From positions 1 to 64,000 of the forward strand of contig NZ_BSOA01000036.1 of the NCBI RefSeq assembly GCF_030160275.1: a stretch of 64,000 nucleotides of DNA, given 5' to 3'. The notes under the pieces were generated by a model, which was given only the letters and a program-made list of their open reading frames with translations, did no database searches and was not told the DNA's origin. The DNA comes from Dyella flagellata. GTDB lineage: Bacteria > Pseudomonadota > Gammaproteobacteria > Xanthomonadales > Rhodanobacteraceae. This document shows, one piece after another, positions 33,188-43,226 of this stretch (positions are counted from its first letter, which is position 1; each line of letters opens with the position of its first letter). The translations under genes were made by a program, and so were the position numbers.

Positions 33188-36100
33188 ATGAACATCTCCG
33201 CTCCCTTCATCCGTCGCCCGATCGGCACCTCCCTGCTGGCGATGGGCGTGTTCGTGCTTGGCGCCATCTGCTACTCGCTGCTTGGCGTCGCTGCCTTGCC
33301 GAACATGCAATTCCCGGTGATCTTCGTGGGCGCCAACCAGGCCGGTGCAAGCGCGGAAACCATGGCGGCCACCGTGGCAGCGCCATTGGAGCGCCATCTG
33401 GGGCAGATTCCCGGCATAGACACCATGCGCTCGGTCAGCTCGCTGGGCCGTACCATCGTGTTCGTCATCTTCGACGGCAGCCGCAATATCGACGACGCGG
33501 CACGCGACGTGCAAGCGGCGATCAACGCGGCGCAGCCGGACCTGCCTCCGGGTCTCAATAGCCCGCCGTGGTATGAAAAGGCCAATCCCAACGACGACCC
33601 GATCATCGCCTTTGCACTGACCTCCGAAACGCAATCCGCGCGCGATCTGTACGACGTGGCTGACTCGCTGCTGGCCCAGCGGCTGCGCCAGCTTGCCGGC
33701 GTCTCGGAAGTGGATATCCTCGGCGCCGCCACGCCGGCCGTGCGCATCGACGTCAACCTGCGTGCGCTCAACGCCATGGGGCTTTCCCCCGATCAGGTGC
33801 GCAATGCGCTGACGGCCGCCAATGTGTTCCAGCCGAAGGGCTTTCTTTCCGATGGCAGGACCACCATGGCGGTGGAGGCGAACGATGCGCTGCATACGGC
33901 CAGCGATTTTGCCAACCTGGTCATTTCGACCAGCGGCAAAGGGGTGCCGGTGCGCCTGAAAGATGTCGCCCATGTCTACGACGGCCAGCAGGATGCGTAT
34001 CAGGCCGCCTGGTTCCAGGGCAAGCCCGCCGTGCTGATGTATGTGTTCCGGCAATCCAATGCCAATATCATCGACGTCACTGATCGCGTGAAAGCGGAAG
34101 TGCCGCTGCTGCGCCACTATTTGCAGCCTGGCACCACGCTGACGCCCTATTTCGACGGGACGCCCACCATCCGCGCATCGCTGCACGAGGTGCAGGCCAC
34201 GCTGTTGATCAGCCTGGCCATGGTCGTGCTGGTGATGGCGCTGTTCCTGCGCCGTTTGGCGCCCACGCTGATCGCCGCCGCAGCGGTACCGCTGTCGCTG
34301 GCTGGCGCGGCCGTGGTCATGTATGCGATGAGTTTCACGCTCAACAATCTCACCCTGCTCGCCGCCGTGATCGCGATTGGCTTCGTGGTGGATGATGCGA
34401 TCGTGGTAATCGAAAACGTCGTGCGTCATATCGACCAGGGGATGACACGCATGCAGGCCGCACTGGTCGGCGCGCGCGAGATCGGCTTCACCATCGTTTC
34501 CATTACCGCCTCGCTGGTGGCGGTGTTCATCCCGCTGCTGTTCATGCCGGGCGTCGTCGGCATGTTCTTCCAGGAGTTCAGCTTGACCCTGGTGGGCGCC
34601 ATCATCGTGTCCGCCCTGGTTTCGCTCACGCTCACGCCATCGTTATGTGGACTGTTCCTGCGCGGCCACCCCAGCACGCAGACGGCATCGTGGCTCGGTC
34701 GCGCGATCGATCGCATGCACGAGCGCATGCACAAGCTCTATGAGGTGTCGCTGGATTTCTCGCTGCGCCATGCCTTGCTGTTGTCGCTTACACCACTGAT
34801 CCTGATCGGCGTGACGGTGGCGATCGTGATGTCCGGCCAGATCAAGAGCAGCCTGTTTCCGATGCAGGACACCGGCCTGCTGCGCGGCCTTGCTACCTCC
34901 GGTGCCACCATTTCGTTTGAGGATTCGATCAGCCGCCAGCAGCGGCTGATCGACATGCTGCTGCAAGACAAGGACGTGGCCGTGGTTGGTTCGCGCCTGG
35001 GTAGCATGCGCATCGGTACAGCCGGCTCATTCGACATCCAGCTCAAGACTCACGCGCAGGGCCGCGTGGACGACACCTTCGCGGTGTTGACGCGGCTCAG
35101 CAAAAAAGCGGCGGAATATCCCGGCCTCAATGTACGCCTGCGCGCGGTGCAGGACCTGCCCAGCTTCGGCGGTGGCGGCAGCAGCCAGGGCGCGCAATAC
35201 CAGATGTCGCTGCAGGGCGACGATCCGGCCAAGTTGCGCGAATGGCTACCGAAGCTGGTCGATGAATTGCGCAAGAATCCCGCTTTGCGGGACGTCGGTA
35301 GCGATCTGGATGACGCCGGCCTACAACAGAACATCGTGATCGACCGCGATCGGGCGGCGCGCCTGCAGGTGAGCGTCGGCAGCATCGACTCGGCCATCTA
35401 CGATTCCTTTGGACAGCGCCAGATCAGCAACATCTACGCCGACCTCAATCAATACAAGGTGGTGGTCAATGCGTTGCCGGGGCAAAACTCCACCCCGCGC
35501 TCGATCGACGACATCCTGGTGCGTTCAAGCAGCGGCAAGATGGTGCGGCTATCGGCCGTTGCGCACCAGGAGCCGGGCCTGGCCCCGACCCAGGTGACGC
35601 ACATGAACCAGCACACGGTGATGAATTTGAGCTTCAATCTCGCGCCCGACGTGGCCATGAGCGATGCAATGCAGGTCGTGCAAGCGACTGCGAGCAATAT
35701 GCGCATGCCGGGCGACATCAAACTCGACATGGGGGCGGACTTCCGCCGCTTCCAGGAATCGCGCAGCGGTGGCGTCTGGCTGATATTTGGCGCGATCCTT
35801 ACCGTGTACATCGTGCTGGGCATTCTTTATGAAAGCCTGATCCACCCCGTCACCATTCTCTCCACGTTGCCTGCCGCAGGCGTTGGCGCACTGCTGGCAT
35901 TGTGGTTGACCCATACGGATCTGTCGGTGATCGCGCAGATCGCGCTGGTGCTGTTGATCGGCATCGTGAAGAAAAACGCGATCATGATGATCGACTTCGC
36001 TCTGGTCGCACAGCGGGAACATGGCAAGACGGCGCTTGAGGCGGCGCGAGAGGCAAGCCTGGTGCGCTTTCGCCCGATCATGATGACCACGATGGTGGCG

Positions 36101-36331
36101 ATCCTCGCCGCGCTGCCGATCGCCATCGGCCTGGGCGAAGGTTCGGATCTGCGTCGGCCGCTGGGTATCGCGCTCATTGGTGGCTTGCTGATTTCGCAGA
36201 GCCTGACGCTGCTGAGTACACCGGCGCTGTATGTGATCTTCTCGTGCCTGAGCGAGCGCTGGGCTGCTTGGCGTGAGCGCAAGCAGGAGCGAAAAGCAAA
36301 CAGGCCACGCGCATTCGCGCGCGAATCCTGA
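33188..36331 (+). CDS. RND multidrug efflux permease, HAE1 family (MdtC-like)
   Basis: 1047 residues from the ATG at 33188; the TTG one codon earlier is ignored. It begins APFIRRPIGTSLLAMGVFVL. The TM4 proton-relay pair is in GFVVDDAIVVIENVV, and the second-half equivalent is GIVKKNAIMMIDFA. It lacks the long insertion of the first pump and has a compact FGGGGSSQGAQYQMSL segment instead. The C-terminal tail is strongly basic (RERKQERKANRPRAFARES). It pairs with the preceding pump and adaptor. The operon ends at a palindromic repeat four bases later, convergent with a TonB receptor. Confidence 0.93.
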   Translation: MNISAPFIRRPIGTSLLAMGVFVLGAICYSLLGVAALPNMQFPVIFVGANQAGASAETMAATVAAPLERHLGQIPGIDTMRSVSSLGRTIVFVIFDGSRNIDDAARDVQAAINAAQPDLPPGLNSPPWYEKANPNDDPIIAFALTSETQSARDLYDVADSLLAQRLRQLAGVSEVDILGAATPAVRIDVNLRALNAMGLSPDQVRNALTAANVFQPKGFLSDGRTTMAVEANDALHTASDFANLVISTSGKGVPVRLKDVAHVYDGQQDAYQAAWFQGKPAVLMYVFRQSNANIIDVTDRVKAEVPLLRHYLQPGTTLTPYFDGTPTIRASLHEVQATLLISLAMVVLVMALFLRRLAPTLIAAAAVPLSLAGAAVVMYAMSFTLNNLTLLAAVIAIGFVVDDAIVVIENVVRHIDQGMTRMQAALVGAREIGFTIVSITASLVAVFIPLLFMPGVVGMFFQEFSLTLVGAIIVSALVSLTLTPSLCGLFLRGHPSTQTASWLGRAIDRMHERMHKLYEVSLDFSLRHALLLSLTPLILIGVTVAIVMSGQIKSSLFPMQDTGLLRGLATSGATISFEDSISRQQRLIDMLLQDKDVAVVGSRLGSMRIGTAGSFDIQLKTHAQGRVDDTFAVLTRLSKKAAEYPGLNVRLRAVQDLPSFGGGGSSQGAQYQMSLQGDDPAKLREWLPKLVDELRKNPALRDVGSDLDDAGLQQNIVIDRDRAARLQVSVGSIDSAIYDSFGQRQISNIYADLNQYKVVVNALPGQNSTPRSIDDILVRSSSGKMVRLSAVAHQEPGLAPTQVTHMNQHTVMNLSFNLAPDVAMSDAMQVVQATASNMRMPGDIKLDMGADFRRFQESRSGGVWLIFGAILTVYIVLGILYESLIHPVTILSTLPAAGVGALLALWLTHTDLSVIAQIALVLLIGIVKKNAIMMIDFALVAQREHGKTALEAAREASLVRFRPIMMTTMVAILAALPIAIGLGEGSDLRRPLGIALIGGLLISQSLTLLSTPALYVIFSCLSERWAAWRERKQERKANRPRAFARES

Positions 36332-36334
36332 TTG

Positions 36335-36364
36335 CGCAGGTTGGGAGATGCACCCCAACCTGCG
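36335..36364. repeat. Palindromic repeat copy between the RND operon and TonB receptor A
   Basis: CGCAGGTTGGG-AGATGCAC-CCCAACCTGCG has 11-base perfect arms. It belongs to the (G)CAGGTTGGG variant of the family also found at 47766. It lies between convergent genes and can end transcription on both strands. Confidence 0.7.
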
Positions 36365-36382
36365 TCGCTTTTGCCCTGGTCT

Positions 36383-39300
36383 TCAGAACAACTTCTGGTC
36401 GTACTTCAAATACACCACGCGGCCGAAGTCGTACTGCGGGTTATACGCATACTGTGTAAAGCCGTCCGTGCCGGTCGGGCCCAACGGACCGATCACGCTT
36501 TCCGCGCCGGTATAGCTGAGCGGAGCATGGCGATTGAAGAGATTGGTGGCGCCCACCGAAAACTGGCCGTGCCAGGGCGCTTTCCAGGTGACCTGCAGGT
36601 CATTGAAAGCCAGTGCGCCCTGGCGATACGCCCCTTGCTGACCTTGCACGAAGGCGTTGGGCTCGTTGCACGGGAAGGTCTCGGCGAGGTTGGGTGCGCC
36701 GGGCCGGCAGGGTTCCTTCAAGGACGAGAAATAACGCACGGTCCAGGTGGCGCCGAAGTTGCCCCAGTTCCAATTGATATTGGTGGTATCGCGAAAGCGC
36801 CACACCGGGCCAAGGACCGGGTCATAAGTACCTACGTTCCAGCCGACCACCGGGCCGCCGGCTACTGTCTGTTCCTTCAAGGAGTTGATGTAAGTGCCGG
36901 TGGTGTCGATCTTGAACTTGCCCACTGGCGTGTCGGGGAACAGATAGCTCAGCGACACGTCGGCTCCGCGTTCGTCTACGAAGCCCTCGTTGACCAGGGC
37001 TTGCAGCAGATTGGCAATCTGGCCGTTGGCGGGCGATCGTTGGAACTGCGAGCATTGCTGCGCTTCGCCCAGCTGATAACAGTTGTTGAGAATGCTGTTG
37101 GCCGACGGCAGCGTGATGATGTTGTCGACCCGAATGCGATATCCATCCAACGTCAGGTTGAGGCCGGTCAGCCAGTTTGGGCTGTAGACGATGCCGGCGG
37201 TGTAGTTCTTGGAAGTTTCCGGCTTTAGCCTGGCATTGGCGCCGGTGAAGAATGGCGTCGTACTGGGACTGTTGGGGCCGGTAACCGGCACGCCGGTGGT
37301 AGTGAGCTGCGTAAAGCCTGGGCCAACGGGAGGCAGTCCGGCAAAACCGCTGAGACAGCGCTGCGCTACGACCGGGTTGCTGGTCAGGCCGAAGTTGACA
37401 TCGCACGGATCGGTGTAGCTGGTAAAGCTTTGCATCGTGCCTCCGAACAGATTGGAGATCGACGGTGCGCGGAAACCGGTGCCGTAGCTGGCGCGAATCA
37501 GCAGGTCCTCGGTCGGCTTGTACGAAAGCTTGTAGGAATTGTTGTTGGTCGTACCGAAGTTGGTGTAATGCGACAGTCGATGCGAGACGTCGAAGTTCAG
37601 CAGCGACGCCCCCGGGAGATCCTTGAGCAGGGGCAGGTTGATTTCGGCATAGGCTTCGTTGATGCCATAGGAACCGCGACCTGGATTCTGTTGCAAGTTG
37701 GTGTTGAGCCCAAGCTCCGTATAGGAATCGGGCGTGACACCACCAGAGATATTGCGGTGTTGCGCACCGACGGCGAAGGTTACGTCACCCTCGCCCATCG
37801 CCTGCGGCAAGGTGAACATGTCGCCGCTGATATTGGCTTCGAGGTTGCGTGACTGGCTCCATGCGTGCGTGGAATAGTCGAAGTTGAGATAGTTGATCTC
37901 GTCCGGCGTAAGGCCGCCCGCACCCGAGAAGGGGTTGAGCGGTACGCACCCGGCGATGACGGCGGCTGGCGTGCCGCAATGCACGGTGCCGTCCGCTCCC
38001 AGGAACGAGGGGCCGATCGCATTGTACAAATGCACCAGGTTCAAATTGCCGGGGCCGCCGGTGTCTTCGAGGTAGCGGTACAGGCTGTAGCCCACGTTCC
38101 AGTTGAACTCGTTCTGGCCCAGCCCGAATTCACCTTCCAGTCCCACGCGGAACCCGTATTGCTTGATCTTGTTGTTCGTTACGCGGTTGGGTTCATACAG
38201 CGGCAAACTGAATGCGAGGGTGTTGCCTGGCAATGGGTTGTAGTAGCTGTTCGGCGAGAGCATCGGAAACCACGCGGCGCCGAGACTGCCTGCCGGCAGG
38301 CCGAGCGCTGCGGCCAGGTTCGCACCGTTGGCCGGGGTCAACGAACTGAGCGGATAGCCGCCGATGAAGTCGGTGGCGTCATTGCTGTTATAGGTGCCGG
38401 TGAATACCGCCTTGATATTGTCAGTGATCTTGAAATCGCCCTTCAGCGTGTACGACTTCAGGCGATTGTTCGGCACGAAGGTTTCGAATGCTGCCTGATT
38501 GGCGTAGTCATTGGCGTAGAAGGGGGTGGGATAGATCACGCCAAACGTATTGGGATGGTAGTTGGCGATGTTCAGGCCGTTCTGGCCCGCGTTCACCGTG
38601 AGCGGAAAAGTGAAGGCGGTGCCGGCGGGCCCGGTGGCGCTCAGGATGGTGCCGTAGTCAGAGGGCTGCACGGACTGCGGATACTGCGGAAAGCTGCCAT
38701 ACCCGTAGTGGCTGACCCACGTCTGAGGCGCCATGATCTGGTTCTGGTTCTGGATCGAGATGTTGAAGGTGAACGATCCGCGCGAGAATTTCTTGCCACC
38801 GGTCAGGCTGAACTGATTTTGCTTGCCGAAGTTGCCCGGGGCATAGGTACTGTTGTAGGTATCCAGGTACAGGCCGTCCACGTTCCTGGTGTGAATGTTG
38901 ATCACGCCGGAAATGGCGTCGGAGCCGTAAATCGACGAAGCGCCGTCCTGCAGGATCTCCACGCTGTCGATCAGCGAGCTGGGTATCGTGCTGAGGTCGG
39001 TCTGGCCGAAGATGTCAGTGGTGTAGCGTTCGCCATCGACGAGGATCAGGGTGCGTGGTGCGCCAAGGCCACGCAGGCTGGCGTACTGGCCGACGATATC
39101 GCCAAGCGAACTTTGGTTGCTGGTGCCGGGCGAACCCACCGAAGAAACATTCTGCAGGATCTGTCCTACGCTGACGAAGCCTTGTTGCTGCAGTGCTTCG
39201 TGCGAAATTTCGGTGACTGGCTGCGCCGTTTCCACGTCCACGCTGCGAATCATCGAACCGGTGACGGTGACCGTTTGCAAGGTTTTTGTGTTGTTCTGCT

Positions 39301-39520
39301 GGGGAGTCGACTGTTGCGGAGTTGCCTGTTGTGGCGCCACCTGCTGCGGTGCAATTTGCGCTGGCGCTGTCGTCGACTGTGATTGTGTGGTGCCCTGTGT
39401 CGCCTGGTTCGTCGCCGGCGGCGTGGTGTCTTGTGCGGTGGCGACTGTCGCCAGTGCGCCTCCTCCCAATGCCAAGGCGATACGAATCGCCAGGACGATG
39501 TTTTGATGCTGCAAGTTCAC
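36383..39520 (-). CDS. TonB-dependent outer membrane receptor A (tandem paralogue)
   Basis: 1045 residues from the GTG at 39520. The GTG start is supported by the AAAGGGGAT Shine-Dalgarno and by the same arrangement in the paralogue, while an ATG frame reaching 39652 adds an unlikely leader. The signal peptide (NLQHQNIVLAIRIALALGGG) is followed by a Gln/Pro/Thr linker with repeated APQQ/TPQQ units. A TonB-box-like TLQTVTVTGS leads to the plug (RGLGAPRTLILVDGERY, DSVEILQDGASSIYGSDAIS), then the barrel ending VVYLKYDQKLF. The style resembles receptors for oligomers and peptides in Xanthomonadales. The substrate is unknown. It is about 3.7 kb downstream of its near-copy. Confidence 0.92.
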   Translation of the reverse strand: MNLQHQNIVLAIRIALALGGGALATVATAQDTTPPATNQATQGTTQSQSTTAPAQIAPQQVAPQQATPQQSTPQQNNTKTLQTVTVTGSMIRSVDVETAQPVTEISHEALQQQGFVSVGQILQNVSSVGSPGTSNQSSLGDIVGQYASLRGLGAPRTLILVDGERYTTDIFGQTDLSTIPSSLIDSVEILQDGASSIYGSDAISGVINIHTRNVDGLYLDTYNSTYAPGNFGKQNQFSLTGGKKFSRGSFTFNISIQNQNQIMAPQTWVSHYGYGSFPQYPQSVQPSDYGTILSATGPAGTAFTFPLTVNAGQNGLNIANYHPNTFGVIYPTPFYANDYANQAAFETFVPNNRLKSYTLKGDFKITDNIKAVFTGTYNSNDATDFIGGYPLSSLTPANGANLAAALGLPAGSLGAAWFPMLSPNSYYNPLPGNTLAFSLPLYEPNRVTNNKIKQYGFRVGLEGEFGLGQNEFNWNVGYSLYRYLEDTGGPGNLNLVHLYNAIGPSFLGADGTVHCGTPAAVIAGCVPLNPFSGAGGLTPDEINYLNFDYSTHAWSQSRNLEANISGDMFTLPQAMGEGDVTFAVGAQHRNISGGVTPDSYTELGLNTNLQQNPGRGSYGINEAYAEINLPLLKDLPGASLLNFDVSHRLSHYTNFGTTNNNSYKLSYKPTEDLLIRASYGTGFRAPSISNLFGGTMQSFTSYTDPCDVNFGLTSNPVVAQRCLSGFAGLPPVGPGFTQLTTTGVPVTGPNSPSTTPFFTGANARLKPETSKNYTAGIVYSPNWLTGLNLTLDGYRIRVDNIITLPSANSILNNCYQLGEAQQCSQFQRSPANGQIANLLQALVNEGFVDERGADVSLSYLFPDTPVGKFKIDTTGTYINSLKEQTVAGGPVVGWNVGTYDPVLGPVWRFRDTTNINWNWGNFGATWTVRYFSSLKEPCRPGAPNLAETFPCNEPNAFVQGQQGAYRQGALAFNDLQVTWKAPWHGQFSVGATNLFNRHAPLSYTGAESVIGPLGPTGTDGFTQYAYNPQYDFGRVVYLKYDQKLF

Positions 39521-39968
39521 GTTCAAATCCCCTTTCGCTATGGGTGGAGCCATTGCCTGCAGGCTTTCCCGCGCCTGTATCTGGCCTTGCATGCCAAGCA
39601 GCACGTGTGGGGTTTTCATGCGCTTGGTTCGTCGAACCTGGACGAAAGCCATTTGTCCGCAAGCGGTCAGGTGATGCGAATGGCCGTTACGTGTTTTGTT
39701 GCGAATCCAAATAAGCGTCGCAATTTAATTCGCTGGCCTCGCGTCACGAAGCATTTCGCATTGAGCATCATGCATGAATAACCGCATGCCGAGGGTGGTA
39801 TAAGAAATCGAATGAGAATTTCATGTGTTTTTTGCAGAAAGATGGCTTGATTGGCTGCAAGCGATCGCTGCGCGACGATGCGTGCATGCATGAATAAAGG
39901 CTGTGTTCGACCGTTTGTGAGTTACGTATCGGCTCATCGCGGCACCGCGCCGCATCCCGAGCGCAAAT
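39521..39968 (-). promoter_or_regulatory. Upstream region of receptor A, duplicated from receptor B
   Basis: This gap holds the leader and promoter of receptor A. Short blocks match the region upstream of receptor B in the same order: CATGCGCTTGG near 39619 and 43325, and TTTTTTGCA(G/A)AAA...GGCTTG(A/C)TTGGC near 39830 and 43535. The promoter was therefore copied along with the gene. No defined operator is claimed. Confidence 0.5.
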
Positions 39969-39994
39969 AAAAAAGCGGCGCTCAAGCGCCGCTT
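39969..39994 (-). terminator. Second intrinsic terminator downstream of receptor B
   Basis: On the minus strand AAGCGGCG-CTTGAG-CGCCGCTT is followed by TTTTATTTG. It lies about 130 bases after the receptor B stop and may back up the first terminator. Confidence 0.75.
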
Positions 39995-40073
39995 CTTCCG
40001 ACTCTGTTACATAATTTTCATTCGCTTGATCATTCACCCGCGGCCGATTGAATCGCCTAATCGAGGGCTACAG

Positions 40074-40109
40074 AAAAAAGAGGAGGCCCCTCGCTCATGA
40101 AGAGGGGCT
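40074..40109 (-). terminator. Intrinsic terminator of receptor B
   Basis: On the minus strand GCCCCTC-TTCATGAGC-GAGGGGC is followed by CTCCTCTTTTTTC. It lies about 20 bases after the stop of receptor B. Confidence 0.85.
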
Positions 40110-40127
40110 TCCCGCTGTCTCGTGGAC

Positions 40128-43100
40128 CTAGAACAGCTTCTGGTCGTACTTCAAATACACCACGCGACCAAAATCGTACTGCGGGTTATAGGCGAACGAC
40201 GTATAACCGTCGGTACCGGTCGGTCCCAACGGGCCGATTACGCTTTCCGCGCCGGTGTAGGTGAGCGGTGCATGACGGTTGAAAAGGTTGGTGGCGCCTA
40301 CCGAAATCTGTCCATGCCACGGTGCCTTCCAGCTCAGTTGCAGATCGTTGAAGGCCAGTGCGCCCTGGCTGTATTTACCCGGTGATCCTTGTACGGTGCC
40401 GTTGGGATCGGGGCAATAGAAGTATTCGGACAGCGCCGCCGATGCCTGGGTATTCGGACGGCAGGGTTCCTTCAGCGACGAAAAGTAGCGGATGGTCCAG
40501 GTCGCGCCGAAGTTGCCCCAGCTCCAATTGAGATTGCTGATATCGCGGAAGCGCCATGCCGGGCCAAGGACCGGATCGTAGGCGCCCAAGTTCCAGCCGA
40601 CTGCCGGACCGCCGGCCACCGCCTGTTCTTTCAAGGAGTCGATATAGGTGCCGGTAGTGTCGATCTTGAATTTGCCGATCGGCGTATCGGGGAACAAGTA
40701 GCTCAGCGATACGTCGGCGCCGCGTTCATCCACGAAGCCCTCGTTGACCACGGCCTGCAACAGGTTGATGACCTGGCTGTTGGCGGCCGAACGCTGGAAT
40801 TGCGAGCATTGCTGTGCTTCGCCCAGCAGATAGCAGTTGTTGAGAATGCTATTGGCCGATGGCAGCGTGATGATGTTGTCGACGCGGATGCGATACCAGT
40901 CCAGCGTGAAGTTGAGGCCGCTGAGCCAATGGGGACTGTACACGATGCCGGCGGTATAGCTCTTGGAAGTCTCCGCCTTCAGGGCGGGATTGGCGCCGGT
41001 ATAGTACGGCGTGGTACTGCCGCTATTGGTGCTGGAAGCCGGCGCACCGGTGATCGTGAGTTGCCTGAAGCCCGGGCCGACCCCAGGCAGGCCGGAGAAA
41101 CCGTTGAGGCAACGCTGCGCCACGACCGGATTGCTGGTGAGGCCGAGGGTGACGTCGCACGGATCGGTGTAGCTGGTAAAGCTCTGCATCGTACCCCCGT
41201 ACAAATTGGAGATCGATGGCGCGCGAAAACCGGTGCCATAGCTGGCGCGAATGAGCAAGTCGTCGGTCGGCTTGTAGGAGATCCTGTAGGAGTTGTTGTT
41301 GGTGGTGCCGAAGTTGCTGTAATGCGACAAGCGATGCGAGACGTCGATATTGAACAGCTGTGCGCCAGGCAGATCCTTCAGCAACGGAACATTGATTTCC
41401 GCATACGCTTCGTTGATGCCATACGAACCCCGGCCGGGATTCTGCTGCAGATTGGTGTTGAGGCCCAGCTCCGTATAAGAATCGGGCGTGACGCCGCCGG
41501 AAACATCGCGATGGTCGCCACCCACGGCAAAGCTTACGTCACCTTCGCCGATGGACTTCGGCAGGGTGAACATGTCGCCGCTGATATTGGCCTCGAGATT
41601 GCGGGTCTGGCTCCAGGAGTGGGTAAAGAAGTTGTAGTTGAGATAGCCGATCTCGTCCGGTGTAAGCCCGCCCGCAGCGGAGAATGGGTTGAGCGGCACG
41701 CAGCCGGCAATGACATTGCCGGGGGTGCCGCAATGCACGACACCGTCGCCACCCAGGAACGAAGGGCCGAGCGCGTTGTACAAATGCACCAGATTCAAAT
41801 TGCCCGGGCCGCCCATGTCCTGGATGTAGCGGTACAAGCTGTAGCCGACGTTCCAGTTGAATTCGTTCTGTCCCAGCGAGAAGTCGCCTTCCAGGCCGGT
41901 GCGGAAGCCGTATTGCTTGATGTTGTTGACGGTGACGCGATTGGGGTCGAACAGCGGCAGGATGAATTGCACATTGTCGCCAGGAAGAGGGTTGTAATAG
42001 CTGTTCCCGGACAACACAGGCAACCATGCGCCGCCCAGGCTGCCTGGCGGAAGGCCCAGTGCCGCCGCCAGATTGGGGCCATCGGCCGGCGTCTGCGAAC
42101 TCAACGGATAGCCACCAATGAAGGCTGAAGCATTGTTGCTGTTATAGGTACCGGTAAACACGGCCTTGACGTGGTCGGTCAATTGAAAGTCGCCCTTCAA
42201 GGTGTAGGACTTCAACCGATTGTTCGCGAACAAGGATTCCAGTGGTGCAGAGTTGGCGTAATCGTTGGTGAAGTAGGGCGAGGGATAGAGTGCGCCAAAC
42301 GTATTGGGGTGGTAATTGGCGATGTTCAAACCGTTCTGCCCCGCGTTCACGGTGAGCGCGGAAGGCAGGTTGATCGGAGTCCCGGTGGCCGCATTGGTGG
42401 CGCCGACTATGGTGCCGTAGTCCGAAGGTCCCATGGATTGCGGATACTGCGGCAGGCTGCCGAAGCCGTACTTGCTGAACCAGACTTGGCTTGCGCGTAA
42501 GCCGTTGAGATTCTGGATCGTCACATTGAAAGTGAACGAGCCGCGCGAAAACTTCTTGCCGCCGGTCAGGCTGAATTGGCTCTGGTTGCCGTCATGCCCC
42601 GGCACATAGGTGCTGTTGTAAGTATCCAGGTACAGGCCATTCACGTTCCTGGTATGGATATTGACCACGCCGGCAATCGCGTCGGAACCATAAATGGACG
42701 AAGCGCCGTCCTGAAGGATCTCCACGCTGTCGATCAGCGAACTGGGAATTGTGCTGAGGTCGGTCTGGCCGAAGATGTCGGTGGTATAGCGCTCACCATC
42801 CACCAGGATCAAGGTGCGCGGCGCGCCAAGCCCCCGCAGGCTGGCGTATTGGCCGACGATATTGCCAAGGGCACTTTGATTGCTGGTGCCGGACGAGCCT
42901 ACCGATGAAGTGTTCTGCAGGATCTGCCCAACGCTGACGAAGCCTTGTTGCTGCAGCGCTTGATGAGTGATTTCGGTAACGGGTTGCGCCGTTTCGACAT
43001 CCACGCTGCGAATCAGCGAACCGGTGACGGTAACGGTTTGCAGGGTCTTGGTATTGTTCTGCTGTGGCGTAGAGTTCGTTGGGGACTGTGTGTTGTCTTG

Positions 43101-43226
43101 CGGCGGCTGGCTGTTTGCCGCCGGGGGTGTGGTGGTTTGTGCGGTAGCGACTGTCGCCAGTGCGCCTCCTCCCATTGCCAGGGCTATGCGTATCGCCAGT
43201 GCGATGTTCTGATGCTGCAAGTTCAC
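40128..43226 (-). CDS. TonB-dependent outer membrane receptor B (tandem paralogue)
   Basis: 1032 residues from a GTG at 43226 preceded by the AAAGGGGAT ribosome-binding sequence. Domain order and wording match receptor A almost throughout (RGLGAPRTLILVDGERYTTD, GFRAPSISNLYGGTMQSF, VVYLKYDQKLF at the end), so the pair is a tandem duplication. The N-terminal linker is shorter than in A: it has a single TPQQNNTKTLQ, where A carries several PQQ units. Variable stretches occur in extracellular barrel loops (residues about 250-290 and 400-430). It has its own promoter region and two terminators, so the two genes can be regulated separately. Confidence 0.92.
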   Translation of the reverse strand: MNLQHQNIALAIRIALAMGGGALATVATAQTTTPPAANSQPPQDNTQSPTNSTPQQNNTKTLQTVTVTGSLIRSVDVETAQPVTEITHQALQQQGFVSVGQILQNTSSVGSSGTSNQSALGNIVGQYASLRGLGAPRTLILVDGERYTTDIFGQTDLSTIPSSLIDSVEILQDGASSIYGSDAIAGVVNIHTRNVNGLYLDTYNSTYVPGHDGNQSQFSLTGGKKFSRGSFTFNVTIQNLNGLRASQVWFSKYGFGSLPQYPQSMGPSDYGTIVGATNAATGTPINLPSALTVNAGQNGLNIANYHPNTFGALYPSPYFTNDYANSAPLESLFANNRLKSYTLKGDFQLTDHVKAVFTGTYNSNNASAFIGGYPLSSQTPADGPNLAAALGLPPGSLGGAWLPVLSGNSYYNPLPGDNVQFILPLFDPNRVTVNNIKQYGFRTGLEGDFSLGQNEFNWNVGYSLYRYIQDMGGPGNLNLVHLYNALGPSFLGGDGVVHCGTPGNVIAGCVPLNPFSAAGGLTPDEIGYLNYNFFTHSWSQTRNLEANISGDMFTLPKSIGEGDVSFAVGGDHRDVSGGVTPDSYTELGLNTNLQQNPGRGSYGINEAYAEINVPLLKDLPGAQLFNIDVSHRLSHYSNFGTTNNNSYRISYKPTDDLLIRASYGTGFRAPSISNLYGGTMQSFTSYTDPCDVTLGLTSNPVVAQRCLNGFSGLPGVGPGFRQLTITGAPASSTNSGSTTPYYTGANPALKAETSKSYTAGIVYSPHWLSGLNFTLDWYRIRVDNIITLPSANSILNNCYLLGEAQQCSQFQRSAANSQVINLLQAVVNEGFVDERGADVSLSYLFPDTPIGKFKIDTTGTYIDSLKEQAVAGGPAVGWNLGAYDPVLGPAWRFRDISNLNWSWGNFGATWTIRYFSSLKEPCRPNTQASAALSEYFYCPDPNGTVQGSPGKYSQGALAFNDLQLSWKAPWHGQISVGATNLFNRHAPLTYTGAESVIGPLGPTGTDGYTSFAYNPQYDFGRVVYLKYDQKLF

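Noticed and set aside
37865-39382. Long plus-strand frames inside receptor A and receptor B (also 40389-42128)
   Set aside because: The two frames exist because the receptors are paralogous and their antisense frames are both open. They show no start signals or domains of their own.
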